DNA of 64,000 nucleotides from Nitrospirales bacterium LBB_01 (GTDB lineage: Bacteria; Nitrospirota; Thermodesulfovibrionia; Thermodesulfovibrionales; Magnetobacteriaceae): positions 1,302,001-1,366,000 of the forward strand of contig CP049016.1 of the NCBI GenBank assembly GCA_004376055.2, read 5' to 3'. Under the pieces are notes generated by a model that did no database searches, was not told the origin of the DNA, and worked only from the letters and a program-made list of their open reading frames with translations. This document shows positions 16,020 to 23,659 of this stretch, piece by piece. Each line of letters opens with the position of its first letter. Position 1 is the stretch's first letter. A program made the translations under genes and the position numbers.

Positions 16020-18611
16020 TTACAGAGTATGAGGCTTAGCAAACAACCCCATTTGGCTTAAACATTTCCCTGTGGCTGTATCCCAAACCGACACTGTGCC
16101 GTTCCATGACCCCGCTGCCACCGATTTTCCATCCGGTGTTAGCGATAGTGACGAGACATGTCTTGAGTCCTCAGAAAAAACCACCGCCTCAGAGCCTGAC
16201 TCTATGTTCCAAACCCTGATAAGACCTGTGGCTCCACCAGATACGGCATATAAGTCATCCGGTGTGATTACTATTGAGGACACAGGCGCCTTGTGTCCCA
16301 TAAGCGCCCTGACCTCACGCCCAAGCTCTATGTCCCAAACTCTAACCGCTCCGTCATACCCGCCCCCTGTCAGCATAAACCGACCAGATTTACTTATCGC
16401 TATCGTCTTTATGTCCTTAGTGTTGCCGACAAAGGTTTTTACCTCGGTCCCTGATTTAATATCCCAGAGTTTTAAGCGATTATCCGTTCCGGCAGAGACT
16501 GCATAGCGCCCGTCGGAGGTTACAGCTATTGCTGTAATATTACTCTTTGCGCCGGCAAATACCGAAAGCTCCTTGCCTGAGGTTATATCCCACAATTTTA
16601 ACCTGTCGTTTTTTGCGGCGCTTAACAGCTGATTGCCGCCTGGCACTAATGCTATCGCGTTTATCTGGTCTTTATGTCCGGCAAAGGTTTTTCTCTTTTT
16701 GCCGGTGTCAATGTCCCATCGTTTAACCGTGTTGCCGACTATGCCGATTATTGATTTCCCATCCGGCGTTAGAAACGCCGATTTAATCGGATGAATATTG
16801 CTTGAAATTTCATGAACCACAGCGCCAGTTTTTATGTCTATGATTTTGACCTGACCAGAGCTGTCTATCATCCTGTTATGGCTCCCTGCAGCCACAATGA
16901 ACCTGCCGTCTGACGATACCTTGACAGATATAACGTTGCCCTGAAATCCTACCGGTTTAAAAATAGTTTTTTCATTTGTTATATCAATAGCTGCTCCGAA
17001 ATTAAGCCTAAAGATCGTCACCTGACTTATTCCCTGTTGTGATGTAAACTGCCCATAAATGTCAGGAACCGGCATGTTTCCAATTACCGGACCATCGTGA
17101 ATAGCAAATGTGACCGGAGTGTAGTACTGTGCGTACTTTAACGGAGGATAGAGAGGCTCCACAGAGGTATCCTCTGATATGCACTCAGGGAATATCCACT
17201 CCGGCAGAGTTTTCAAATCAACTGTCTCTAAAAATCTCGCATTAACCACACGCATACCGGTATAAAATATCAGGGCAAATTCCGGGCAAGACGAAAGCAC
17301 AGTGTCGGTGGGTTTACTTTCTTTTTTCATGAAATTGACCGTATCCTCTAACTGATTGGTGGAGTCGGCCAGAGTGTTTTTAATCAGATGATATATTGTT
17401 ACTTTTGGGGAGTGCACGACAAGCAAGGGTTCGTTTAAAGACTTAAACGGATATGCGGCTGCATAGGAGATATAATTTGTAAAACACATGAGGCATATCA
17501 GAGTCAGCCGCAGCCACACCGGGCGCACATAGTTGGTTAAAAGAAACACTGTCAAAAGCACAAAAACCGGTATAAGATGCACCACATATCTTATGTAGAT
17601 TTCAGGAGCAAGTGAGACAATAACCAGGGTAAAAGGAATGGTAAGTATTAGAAACGAAATAATATCTCTTTGAATGGCAGGCACTTTTTGAAAGACCGCA
17701 CCCCTTGAATTTGGAAACAGCCACCGAAACAGATAGTAGGCAGGCGGAATAAAAATCAAAATAAGAGGGAAAATATTGAAATGAATCTCAGAAATATAGA
17801 ACTGCAACTTAGAAACAATATCCCCCCTGCCTACAAAACCAGACTGAACCCATGGTTTTGCATAAATAAGCCACGGAGCCGCAATAATTGAAAAAGCGCT
17901 CATACTGACTACAAAGGAGGATAAAAACCCTTTATTTCTTTTGCGGGTCAAAAGAGCCAAAATCCCTAACGCAAAAATACTGCCTCCCATTACGATGTAG
18001 TTTGTGTAAAACTGCAGGGCAAGACTTGCGGTTAAAATAATAATTCCGGATTTTTTCTTACCGGTTAAAAGGTTATATAGGGCAAGGATGAGAGCAATCT
18101 CTGCAAATATCACTACAGAGTAGTACCTGCACTGTCTGACGTGCAAAACAAACAGTTCTGATGCTGCAACAAGAACTGTAGCCGATATAGCCGCACTGTG
18201 TGATTTAAATATTCGGTAAGACAATAGCGCCATCAAAAACACGGCGGCAGCGCCAAACGTCACAAATGGGATGCGTCCAGCGGTAGTTGTGTGTCCAAAG
18301 GCTTTGAAAGACGCTGCGGCAAGGTACTCATCAAGCCACGGCCGCCATGTTACAATGTTGGACTTGTTTTCAAATATGGAGGGGCCGTAAAGCGAGATGT
18401 AATTTTTACCGTCATAGGCTCTGGGCAGACCAAACCTCGTTATGTTTACGGCAAGGTCAGCAGTTTCCGCCTCATCAGCCCAAAAATACCGATCGCTAAG
18501 ATTGTAAAACAGTATAAAGACCGTATATACACAGAGAGCCGCATACATAAGCGCATTAAACGGCGTTAGGGTCTTTAGTGGTCTTGTTGGATTTTTGTAC
18601 AAATCGCTCAC
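16020..18611 (-). CDS. GT-C membrane glycosyltransferase fused to a seven-bladed WD40 propeller
   Basis: An 863-residue fusion. Residues 1-400 have about ten to eleven membrane helices with the GT-C/PMT_2 entry motif YFWADEAETADL, the acidic pair that binds the polyprenyl-phosphate sugar. Residues 400-560 are soluble. Residues 565-860 carry seven WD repeats, ending VKIIDI, VKRWDI, LKLWDI, LKLWDI, VRVWDI, IRVWNI and VSVWDT, a complete propeller. After an ArnT-like membrane domain the propeller is probably periplasmic and may bind the acceptor. The gene starts inside the stop codon of the HEPN gene (4-bp overlap). Confidence 0.88.
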   Translation of the reverse strand: MSDLYKNPTRPLKTLTPFNALMYAALCVYTVFILFYNLSDRYFWADEAETADLAVNITRFGLPRAYDGKNYISLYGPSIFENKSNIVTWRPWLDEYLAAASFKAFGHTTTAGRIPFVTFGAAAVFLMALLSYRIFKSHSAAISATVLVAASELFVLHVRQCRYYSVVIFAEIALILALYNLLTGKKKSGIIILTASLALQFYTNYIVMGGSIFALGILALLTRKRNKGFLSSFVVSMSAFSIIAAPWLIYAKPWVQSGFVGRGDIVSKLQFYISEIHFNIFPLILIFIPPAYYLFRWLFPNSRGAVFQKVPAIQRDIISFLILTIPFTLVIVSLAPEIYIRYVVHLIPVFVLLTVFLLTNYVRPVWLRLTLICLMCFTNYISYAAAYPFKSLNEPLLVVHSPKVTIYHLIKNTLADSTNQLEDTVNFMKKESKPTDTVLSSCPEFALIFYTGMRVVNARFLETVDLKTLPEWIFPECISEDTSVEPLYPPLKYAQYYTPVTFAIHDGPVIGNMPVPDIYGQFTSQQGISQVTIFRLNFGAAIDITNEKTIFKPVGFQGNVISVKVSSDGRFIVAAGSHNRMIDSSGQVKIIDIKTGAVVHEISSNIHPIKSAFLTPDGKSIIGIVGNTVKRWDIDTGKKRKTFAGHKDQINAIALVPGGNQLLSAAKNDRLKLWDITSGKELSVFAGAKSNITAIAVTSDGRYAVSAGTDNRLKLWDIKSGTEVKTFVGNTKDIKTIAISKSGRFMLTGGGYDGAVRVWDIELGREVRALMGHKAPVSSIVITPDDLYAVSGGATGLIRVWNIESGSEAVVFSEDSRHVSSLSLTPDGKSVAAGSWNGTVSVWDTATGKCLSQMGLFAKPHTL

Positions 18612-19021
18612 TCTGAATCACCCGCCGGTTTTGGAGGAGTTTTTATTAAATCGGTAATAAGCGCTACAAACTGTTTGCTTGTATCAACAGAAGCGGTCGC
18701 CCGTTCTAAAGAAATTTCAGAGTTTTGGCTGGTCTCGTAATCGGCAATAGCTTTGAGATTGTAAGCCTGAGATAAAAAAATCCGAAGATCAGCCGGGACG
18801 TTGGGGTCCCCACGGGTTAAACGCAAAAACTCCATTTGAACACCTTTATGGGTTTTGCATGTTTTTCCCATACGCTCAAAGATAAGGGCAAGTGCTGCGT
18901 GGAATCCGGCAAGATAGGCTGTACGTCCGGCATCGTCGTTAAGACCGACACTCAGCATAGTGTCTGCGTGCACAAGAAGCTTTCGGGCTTTTTCTATAAA
19001 ACGCTCCGCTTCTGGCTTCAA
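18608..19021 (-). CDS. HEPN domain protein
   Basis: A 137-residue helical HEPN protein of the PF05168 type: LNDDAGRTAYLAGFHAALAL is the core helix, and THKGVQMEFLRL the second. The RxxxxH catalytic motif of HepT is not evident, so it may be a non-nuclease partner. It overlaps the nucleotidyltransferase gene upstream (4 bp) and the glycosyltransferase gene downstream (4 bp), making a three-gene translationally coupled operon. Confidence 0.85.
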   Translation of the reverse strand: MKPEAERFIEKARKLLVHADTMLSVGLNDDAGRTAYLAGFHAALALIFERMGKTCKTHKGVQMEFLRLTRGDPNVPADLRIFLSQAYNLKAIADYETSQNSEISLERATASVDTSKQFVALITDLIKTPPKPAGDSE

Positions 19022-19332
19022 AGCTCAACTCCCTCCCCTCGTATCTCATGCATAAGCGGTGAACGTTCCTGATAGGCTGTGTCGGAATAAGGCAATACAT
19101 CAAAAAAAGCGCCTGTATCATCAATGAAAGCAACACGAAGCAATGCCAACCTGTCCAGTTCAGCCCACCTGTCCGAAAGTGATTTCAGAAATACAGCAAT
19201 GTCGTAATCGGAATCTTCACGTGCATCCCCTCGTGCTCGTGACCCAAACAACACCACGCGCGCAAGACGCTGCCCATACATCGCAACAAGCTCTGCCTTA
19301 AACTGTAAAAGCACCGGCTCGGTAGTTTTCAT
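19018..19332 (-). CDS. Minimal nucleotidyltransferase (MNT-type)
   Basis: A 104-residue protein with VVLFGSRARGDAREDSDYDIAV, split here as GSRARGD and DSDYDI: the GSx10DxD signature of Pol-beta-like nucleotidyltransferases. It pairs with the HEPN gene, in antitoxin-first order as in mntA/hepT. It is the first gene of the operon ending in the glycosyltransferase-WD40 fusion. No clear ribosome site was noted before its ATG. Confidence 0.87.
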   Translation of the reverse strand: MKTTEPVLLQFKAELVAMYGQRLARVVLFGSRARGDAREDSDYDIAVFLKSLSDRWAELDRLALLRVAFIDDTGAFFDVLPYSDTAYQERSPLMHEIRGEGVEL

Positions 19333-19484
19333 CTGAATATCTTAGCACAAACTTGCCGCTTTTTCTCCCCCCCCTATCCATGGTGCCCTGGTTCAGCCTG
19401 AGATTTCCCCAATTAAATCTTTCCCTAAAGATTTTGGATGTTTATTCCGATGTAATATTAATAATCGCAGCAAGGAGGCTCAAA

Positions 19485-19748
19485 ATGGTTAATAGTGTGT
19501 CAAATGCAACAACATCTCAGCAGGTAAATACAGCGCAATCTAAGCCAAAATCTGCCGCAGCAGATACAGAACAGGCAAAGCCTAAGACGACTCCCAGCGC
19601 TACTGTTAGTATAAGTGCCGCAGCCGCAGCGTTACAAGAAGCTACCGAGACCCCTAATCAGACCGCTAAAGAGGCACGAGGCGGCGATCAGCAGGCTAAA
19701 AGGCTGCTTGCCAAAGAGGCCGCACAACAAGCCGCCGCAAACGGATAA
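19485..19748 (+). CDS. Small Ala/Gln/Thr-rich protein
   Basis: An 87-residue low-complexity protein. The N-terminal half is disordered (Ser, Thr, Gln, Lys, Pro); the second half is a short conserved-looking helix region with TVSISAAAAALQ and KEARGGDQQAKRLLAKEAA. Similar tails occur in uncharacterised proteobacterial proteins. A strong ribosome site GCAAGGAGGCTCAAA sets the start at 19485. No signal peptide and no cysteines. Function unknown. Confidence 0.65.
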   Translation: MVNSVSNATTSQQVNTAQSKPKSAAADTEQAKPKTTPSATVSISAAAAALQEATETPNQTAKEARGGDQQAKRLLAKEAAQQAAANG

Positions 19749-20145
19749 CTCATACTAAGTAGCCGTTAAAGAGGTAAGTAACTCTTGTTAAAAAAAGATT
19801 GAATTTTAAGGTTTTATTGGTTTGCTGAGATTGCCACACCCCCTCGCGGGGGTTCGCAATGACGGCAATGTGCTGTTTTTATCTGTCATTGCGAGGAGCG
19901 ATAGCGACGTGGCAATCTCAACCCAACGTATAAGCTCTCAAATTCTCTCCTTTTCAAGAGTTTCTTAACTTTAGTAAAGCCCTTACTTTTTTGGACGCAA
20001 CTCGGTATCAACTCAGAGACGGTGCTTTTGCCGGTTGTTTTAAGGCAGCTGCGCTGTCAATGACTTTCTGTTAGTATCCGATCGTTTTACCATGATAGAC
20101 TCGCTTTTTAGATACGCAACTGCGGACACTGTGTCCGCACGGCGG
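19749..20145. other. Non-coding gap with palindromes
   Basis: It contains the TGTCATTGCGAG-type repeat at 19832-19922 and a perfect palindrome GCGGACACTGTGTCCGC at 20125-20141. The same palindrome, with A for the central T, occurs in parB at 15421-15437. I see no gene in it. Confidence 0.6.
19832..19922. repeat. Palindromic repeat, GAGATTGCCAC / TGTCATTGCGAG family
   Basis: The left arm GAGATTGCCACACCC and the right arm GACGTGGCAATCTC are inverted; the internal halves GTTCGCAATGAC and GTCATTGCGAGGAGCG pair as well. The same family is nested in the element at 9594-9847. It resembles a dispersed repeat known from many bacterial genomes. Confidence 0.8.
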
Positions 20146-20679
20146 TTACTCGAAAATGTCTTTAATATTGACCGTGAGGCCGTCTATGATTTTAGAAGTG
20201 ACTACGCCCTCAAGCTCTGCAAAAGAGTGTTTTTTGTACCTGTCATTTTCTATTATAAAAATCTCAACTATCTGGAACTCTGGAATGACTATCCAATACT
20301 CCGGCACTTTGTATCTCTCATAAATGGATTTCTTTACCTCGGTATCCATTTCATAGCTGCCTTGAGATATTATCTCACACACCATATCGGGCACGCCTCG
20401 TATCCAATCCTGAAAAATAGACATATTGTCATTGCGTATAAATAATACATCAGGCTGCAGTCTGTTTTCACCCTCTTCAAATATAACGTCAAGCGGGGCA
20501 AGGTACACATTGCCAATGTTATTTTTCTTAACATACTGCCGCACAAGAGCGTATAAGTTGCCAACTATATGCTGATGTTTTCCAAATGGACTTGGCGCCA
20601 CGATTTCCTCCCCGTTGATGATCTCAGTTAAATCAAAATCTCTCTCGATAGTTCCAACAGTCATGTAGTATTTTAACAT
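20146..20679 (-). CDS. Uma2 family (DUF820) putative PD-(D/E)XK nuclease
   Basis: A 177-residue protein of the DUF820 family, with the restriction-endonuclease fold: GKHQHIVGNLYALV, then LQPDVLFI (acidic residue), VPDMVCEIIS (the E-X-I/K strand), and YKVPEYWIVIP. Family members are often multi-copy and mobile; the biological role is unknown. The ATG may instead be at 20664, since neither has a ribosome site. A degraded paralogue lies at 22448-22655. Confidence 0.85.
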   Translation of the reverse strand: MLKYYMTVGTIERDFDLTEIINGEEIVAPSPFGKHQHIVGNLYALVRQYVKKNNIGNVYLAPLDVIFEEGENRLQPDVLFIRNDNMSIFQDWIRGVPDMVCEIISQGSYEMDTEVKKSIYERYKVPEYWIVIPEFQIVEIFIIENDRYKKHSFAELEGVVTSKIIDGLTVNIKDIFE

Positions 20680-20699
20680 AACAGAAGATAAAGAATAAG

Positions 20700-20800
20700 G
20701 ATTCTCTCCGCAGATTGCACAGATTTTCGCAGATGAGAAGATTAATTTCTTTATCTGCGTTCATCTGCGTCATCTGCGGATAAATTCTTTAAAAACTTTT
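20700..20800. repeat. CGCAGATT-type repeat copy
   Basis: CCGCAGATTGCACAGATT and TCATCTGCGTCATCTGCGG form an inverted pair with the centre at about 20745. Confidence 0.7.
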
Positions 20801-20834
20801 TTTCTGTGGATTAAGCTTTTTTTGTCAGTGGCAT

Positions 20835-20908
20835 AAATTACCCCTTCACCCTTAGAATAATCCATGAGTGCTGACTCCTCACAGGCTGCTGCCGATAGCG
20901 CCACGCCG
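20835..20908 (+). pseudogene. Duplicated 5' end of the DHA2 exporter gene
   Basis: The sequence around ATG 20864 (MSADSSQAAADSAT) and about 25 bp upstream, including CCCTTCAC and a TAGAAT box, matches 23625-23707, the start of the MFS gene. Similarity ends after about 15 codons. It is a fragment without any membrane segment. Confidence 0.75.
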
Positions 20909-21017
20909 GCATTTTTGTCAAAAAAACCCTGCAGGACATTGGGTAGATTAACTGTCCGTGACAAACCACATGCGTCAGTGTTATAATACTCCCAAAGAAA
21001 AAAAAGGAGTTTTACTA

Positions 21018-21818
21018 ATGAAAAAAGTCCTCTATATAATTTTCGTGCTTTTGTTGACCTCATCACCTGCATACTCTGCTAAGGCGTCCCCCTCCTCTAT
21101 ATATTCTAAAACAATAGACTACAAGGACGGCAATACGGTTTTAGAGGGTTACGTGGCGTATGACAAAAGCATAAAGGGCAAACGCCCGGCCGTGTTGATA
21201 GTTCACGATTGGATGGGGCATGGGGAATTTGTGGAGGAAAAAGCGCGGCAATTGGCAAAGCTTGGCTATGTCGCTTTTGCCGCCGATATTTATGGCAAAA
21301 ACATTCGTCCTAAAAACAACGATGAGGCTGCTAAGCTTGCCGGCATGTACAAAAATGACCGTAATCTTCTGCGCCGGCGCATTAAAACTGCTCTGCATTA
21401 TTTACACTCCATTCAACACACAGACCCGCAGCGTATAGCGGCGATAGGCTATTGTTTTGGCGGGATGACAGTGTTGGAGCTTGCCCGCTCTGGCGAGGAG
21501 ATTGCCGGTGTGGTCAGCATTCACGGCTCTTTGGATACGCCAGAGTCTTCAAACAGCAATATAAAAACAAAAGTGCTTGTTTTGCATGGCGCCGATGATC
21601 CCTTTACGCCTCCAGAGATAATGAGCGCATTTGAGGATGAGATGCGGCATGACAGTGTGGACTGGCAAATGGTGCTCTATGGTAACGCAGTGCATTCTTT
21701 TACAAACCCGGCGGCAGGAAATGACAACTCCAAAGGTGTCGCTTATAACGAAAAAGCCGACAAACGTTCGTGGACCGCTCTGATGGATTTTTTCAAGGAG
21801 ATATTTTCTACTAAATAA
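21018..21818 (+). CDS. Dienelactone hydrolase family protein, secreted
   Basis: A 266-residue alpha/beta hydrolase. A signal peptide covers residues 1-22 (MKKVLYIIFVLLLTSSPAYS, A). The nucleophile is the cysteine of GYCFGG, typical of dienelactone hydrolases, with the acid in LHGADDPFTP and the histidine in NAVHSFTNP. An AAGGAG ribosome site fixes the start at 21018 rather than further upstream. The export signal suggests a periplasmic esterase rather than the cytoplasmic chlorocatechol enzyme. Monocistronic. Confidence 0.9.
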   Translation: MKKVLYIIFVLLLTSSPAYSAKASPSSIYSKTIDYKDGNTVLEGYVAYDKSIKGKRPAVLIVHDWMGHGEFVEEKARQLAKLGYVAFAADIYGKNIRPKNNDEAAKLAGMYKNDRNLLRRRIKTALHYLHSIQHTDPQRIAAIGYCFGGMTVLELARSGEEIAGVVSIHGSLDTPESSNSNIKTKVLVLHGADDPFTPPEIMSAFEDEMRHDSVDWQMVLYGNAVHSFTNPAAGNDNSKGVAYNEKADKRSWTALMDFFKEIFSTK

Positions 21819-21907
21819 GCGGTTGCTTTCAAAAGAGGAAACGCAGCGGAGCACCGGTATTGACTTATAATTTACCGCACAAGTAAACTATTGCCAGGAG
21901 GCGGTAT

Positions 21908-22261
21908 ATGTCAGAAACTATAATGATTCCAGAGGATAAGCAAGAGACACTCGGTGTCATAGCAAATATCGAAAAGCGCAATATCAATGAAATCCTCTCA
22001 GAACTTATAGATGATTACATTGAGCGGCACAAAGAAACGCTGGAAATCCTCTCACAGCCTGAGTGGGTTAATGCAATCAGCGAGGGTTTAAATGCTTCAG
22101 AGAGAAAAGAGACTGTCAGGTGGCGGACAAAGAACTCTGGGATGAGTTCTCACAAGACCTTCAGAGAATGTCTTGTGACAAAACCTCTGCCGGCATTAGA
22201 AAACGATTTGATGAGTGCTTCAAATCTCTTGAGTGCAATCCCCTGCATGGCAATAACATAA
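21908..22261 (+). CDS. Antitoxin of a RelE-type pair (C-terminally extended)
   Basis: Residues 1-75 are a helical ribbon-helix-helix-like antitoxin (IPEDKQETLGVIANIEKRN, then ERHKETLEIL). The ribosome site GGAGG is 7 nt upstream. The frame continues for about 45 codons over the toxin gene, so its C-terminus is an out-of-frame reading of the toxin. A normal antitoxin would end near 22120, so a stop was probably lost. Function inferred from position. Confidence 0.7.
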   Translation: MSETIMIPEDKQETLGVIANIEKRNINEILSELIDDYIERHKETLEILSQPEWVNAISEGLNASERKETVRWRTKNSGMSSHKTFRECLVTKPLPALENDLMSASNLLSAIPCMAIT

Positions 22262-22395
22262 AGGCGCTTACCGGCAAGCTCAAGGGGTTATATCGTTATA
22301 GAGTTGGAGACTGGCGGATTATCTATCGGCTGGGTACAGAGCAGCGAATAGTGGAAATAATAGCGATACTCTCACGGAGTGGTGCCTACAGGTAA
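22120..22395 (+). CDS. RelE/ParE family toxin
   Basis: A 91-residue RelE-fold ribosome-dependent RNase or gyrase toxin: LTGKLKGLYRYRVGDWRIIY is the beta-sheet core, with the RVGDWRIIY strand conserved. The start is GTG at 22120 inside the preceding frame, giving a 142-nt overlap, much longer than usual. It is intact. Confidence 0.85.
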   Translation: MADKELWDEFSQDLQRMSCDKTSAGIRKRFDECFKSLECNPLHGNNIKALTGKLKGLYRYRVGDWRIIYRLGTEQRIVEIIAILSRSGAYR

Positions 22396-22447
22396 TCATC
22401 TTATGCCGCAGTGTGGAGCGCTATAGCGGACTACCTGAAATCAACCG

Positions 22448-22655
22448 GCTACTCAAGAAATATATCCTTAACGTTGACCGTGAAGTCCGTCAATCACTGT
22501 GGAATTAACCACGCCCTCAAGCTCTGTAAAAGAATGGTACCTGTCGTTTTCTATTATAAAAATCTCAACTGTCAGAAGCTCAGGGATAACAATCCAATAC
22601 TCCGGCACTTTGTATTTTTCATAGACGACCTTTTTTACCTTATACCGAGTTGCGT
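22448..22655 (-). pseudogene. Uma2 (DUF820) remnant
   Basis: The minus-strand sequence encodes VKKVVYEKYKVPEYWIVIPE, VEIFIIENDRY and ELEGVV, closely matching the C-terminal third of the Uma2 gene at 20146. The end is frameshifted and the N-terminal two thirds are missing, replaced by a GGATTCC palindromic repeat. Confidence 0.82.
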
Positions 22656-22664
22656 TCAAAGACA

Positions 22665-22785
22665 TAAATAAAAAGATGGATTCCTGCCTTCGCAGGAATG
22701 ACAAGAAAAAAAAGGAATAACAGAAAGAGAAAAGCATTCTTTCCTTTTGTCATTTCCGCCTACGAGCGGGAATCCAGTTTTTTCT
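22665..22785. repeat. Palindromic repeat, GGATTCCTGC family
   Basis: GGATTCCTGCCTTCGCAGG and CCTACGAGCGGGAATCC bracket GTCATTCC-type halves. Family members also occur inside the elements at 7603, 22861 and 31074, and as a half copy at 37803. Confidence 0.75.
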
Positions 22786-22860
22786 GTATTGCTAATAGTT
22801 TTTTTTAGTAGATACCCCGTTGCTTGCGGTGGGGAGGTTCATTTAGTAAATTGCCTATGC

Positions 22861-23014
22861 AGTTAGCTCCGGCAGATGTTATTTTGTCAGCTAAGGATAT
22901 GTAAAAAAAGACTGGGTTCCAGCTCGGAGGCTGGAATGACATATGAAAGCGTGGTTCCCAGTCTTGTCATTCCTGCGAAGGCAGGAATCCAGTTTCTTGT
23001 TAGCGGAGTTAACT
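22861..23014. repeat. MITE-like element with AGTTAACTCCG ends
   Basis: AGTTAGCTCCG at the left and CGGAGTTAACT at the right are inverted ends; the interior is a GGTTCC/GGAATCC palindromic repeat. The right end truncates the PIN toxin reading frame. A second full copy is at 31074-31232. Confidence 0.75.
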
Positions 23015-23172
23015 CAATAAGCATTTTTAGTAATGGTCTCTAAGTATTCATCTACAATATGTTGTGAAAGAAATATTTGGTGGCTGTTTACGGCTTTTCT
23101 AAATACTTGCCGACAAGTGCCGTCATTTACAGAAGCCGAAATGAGGACATTACAATCAATAACGATTTTCAT
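23014..23172 (-). pseudogene. PIN domain toxin, truncated
   Basis: From ATG 23172 the protein begins MKIVIDCNVLISA, the PIN strand with the first catalytic aspartate, and continues to QHIVDEYLETITKNAY, then stops exactly at the inverted end of the adjoining MITE-like element. Only about 52 of the usual 130-150 residues remain, and the later acidic residues are lost. It follows the AbrB-type antitoxin by 16 bp. Confidence 0.85.
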
Positions 23173-23188
23173 AGTGGAATTATTTGCT

Positions 23189-23497
23189 TTACTCTTGCTG
23201 CGCTTTTCTTTCTGCCCGTACTTCCGCAATTGCTTTATTTACAATTTTCATTACCTCCTCCTCCTCCGGCAAGTTGGCATAAGGGTTGTCAGAGGTTTTA
23301 GCAAATATCTCATCCAATTGTTTCAGTAGTTGTTTTCTTGCCGCTTGCGTTGCCACAGGTCGGAGAGTAAGACTTGTTTCCTCCTCAGTCACTTCTACAT
23401 AGTCACCTTCATGCAGCCCAAACCTTTCCCTGAAATCCGGTGGTAGTGTGATTTGAAAGTTCCGGTTAATTTTTCTTATGGTCGTTTTTTCGTTCAT
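23189..23497 (-). CDS. AbrB/MazE-type antitoxin
   Basis: A 102-residue protein. Residues 1-50 form a swapped-hairpin AbrB DNA-binding domain (NRNFQITLPPDFRERFGLHEGD). The C-terminal half is an acidic and basic helix that would bind the PIN toxin. The toxin has been truncated, leaving an orphan regulator. A palindromic TTTGTAA...TTACAAA site lies just before its start. Confidence 0.88.
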   Translation of the reverse strand: MNEKTTIRKINRNFQITLPPDFRERFGLHEGDYVEVTEEETSLTLRPVATQAARKQLLKQLDEIFAKTSDNPYANLPEEEEVMKIVNKAIAEVRAERKAQQE

Positions 23498-23503
23498 AGT
23501 TAT

Positions 23504-23526
23504 TTGTAAATTAGTAAATTACAAAC
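23504..23526. promoter_or_regulatory. Inverted repeat operator before the AbrB-type gene
   Basis: TTTGTAA (23504-23510) and TTACAAA (23520-23526) are perfect 7-bp arms 9 bp apart, 7 bp upstream of the antitoxin start. It is a likely autoregulatory site. Confidence 0.55.
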
Positions 23527-23566
23527 TTATTTTAAGCAATTGAAACTAAAAAAATCAAGCCCCAGG

Positions 23567-23585
23567 GCAAACGCATTTCAGCGGG
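23567..23585. repeat. Solo end of the AGGGCAAACGCATT element
   Basis: AGGGCAAACGCATTTCA matches the reverse complement of the right ends at 9834 and 25502. No partner end is visible nearby. It lies between the antitoxin and the exporter gene. Confidence 0.65.
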
Positions 23586-23659
23586 AAAGAATATACTGCT
23601 TAGGAGCTAATGGCATAAGCAATTTGCATTATTTCCCCCTTCACACTTACAATAATCTT

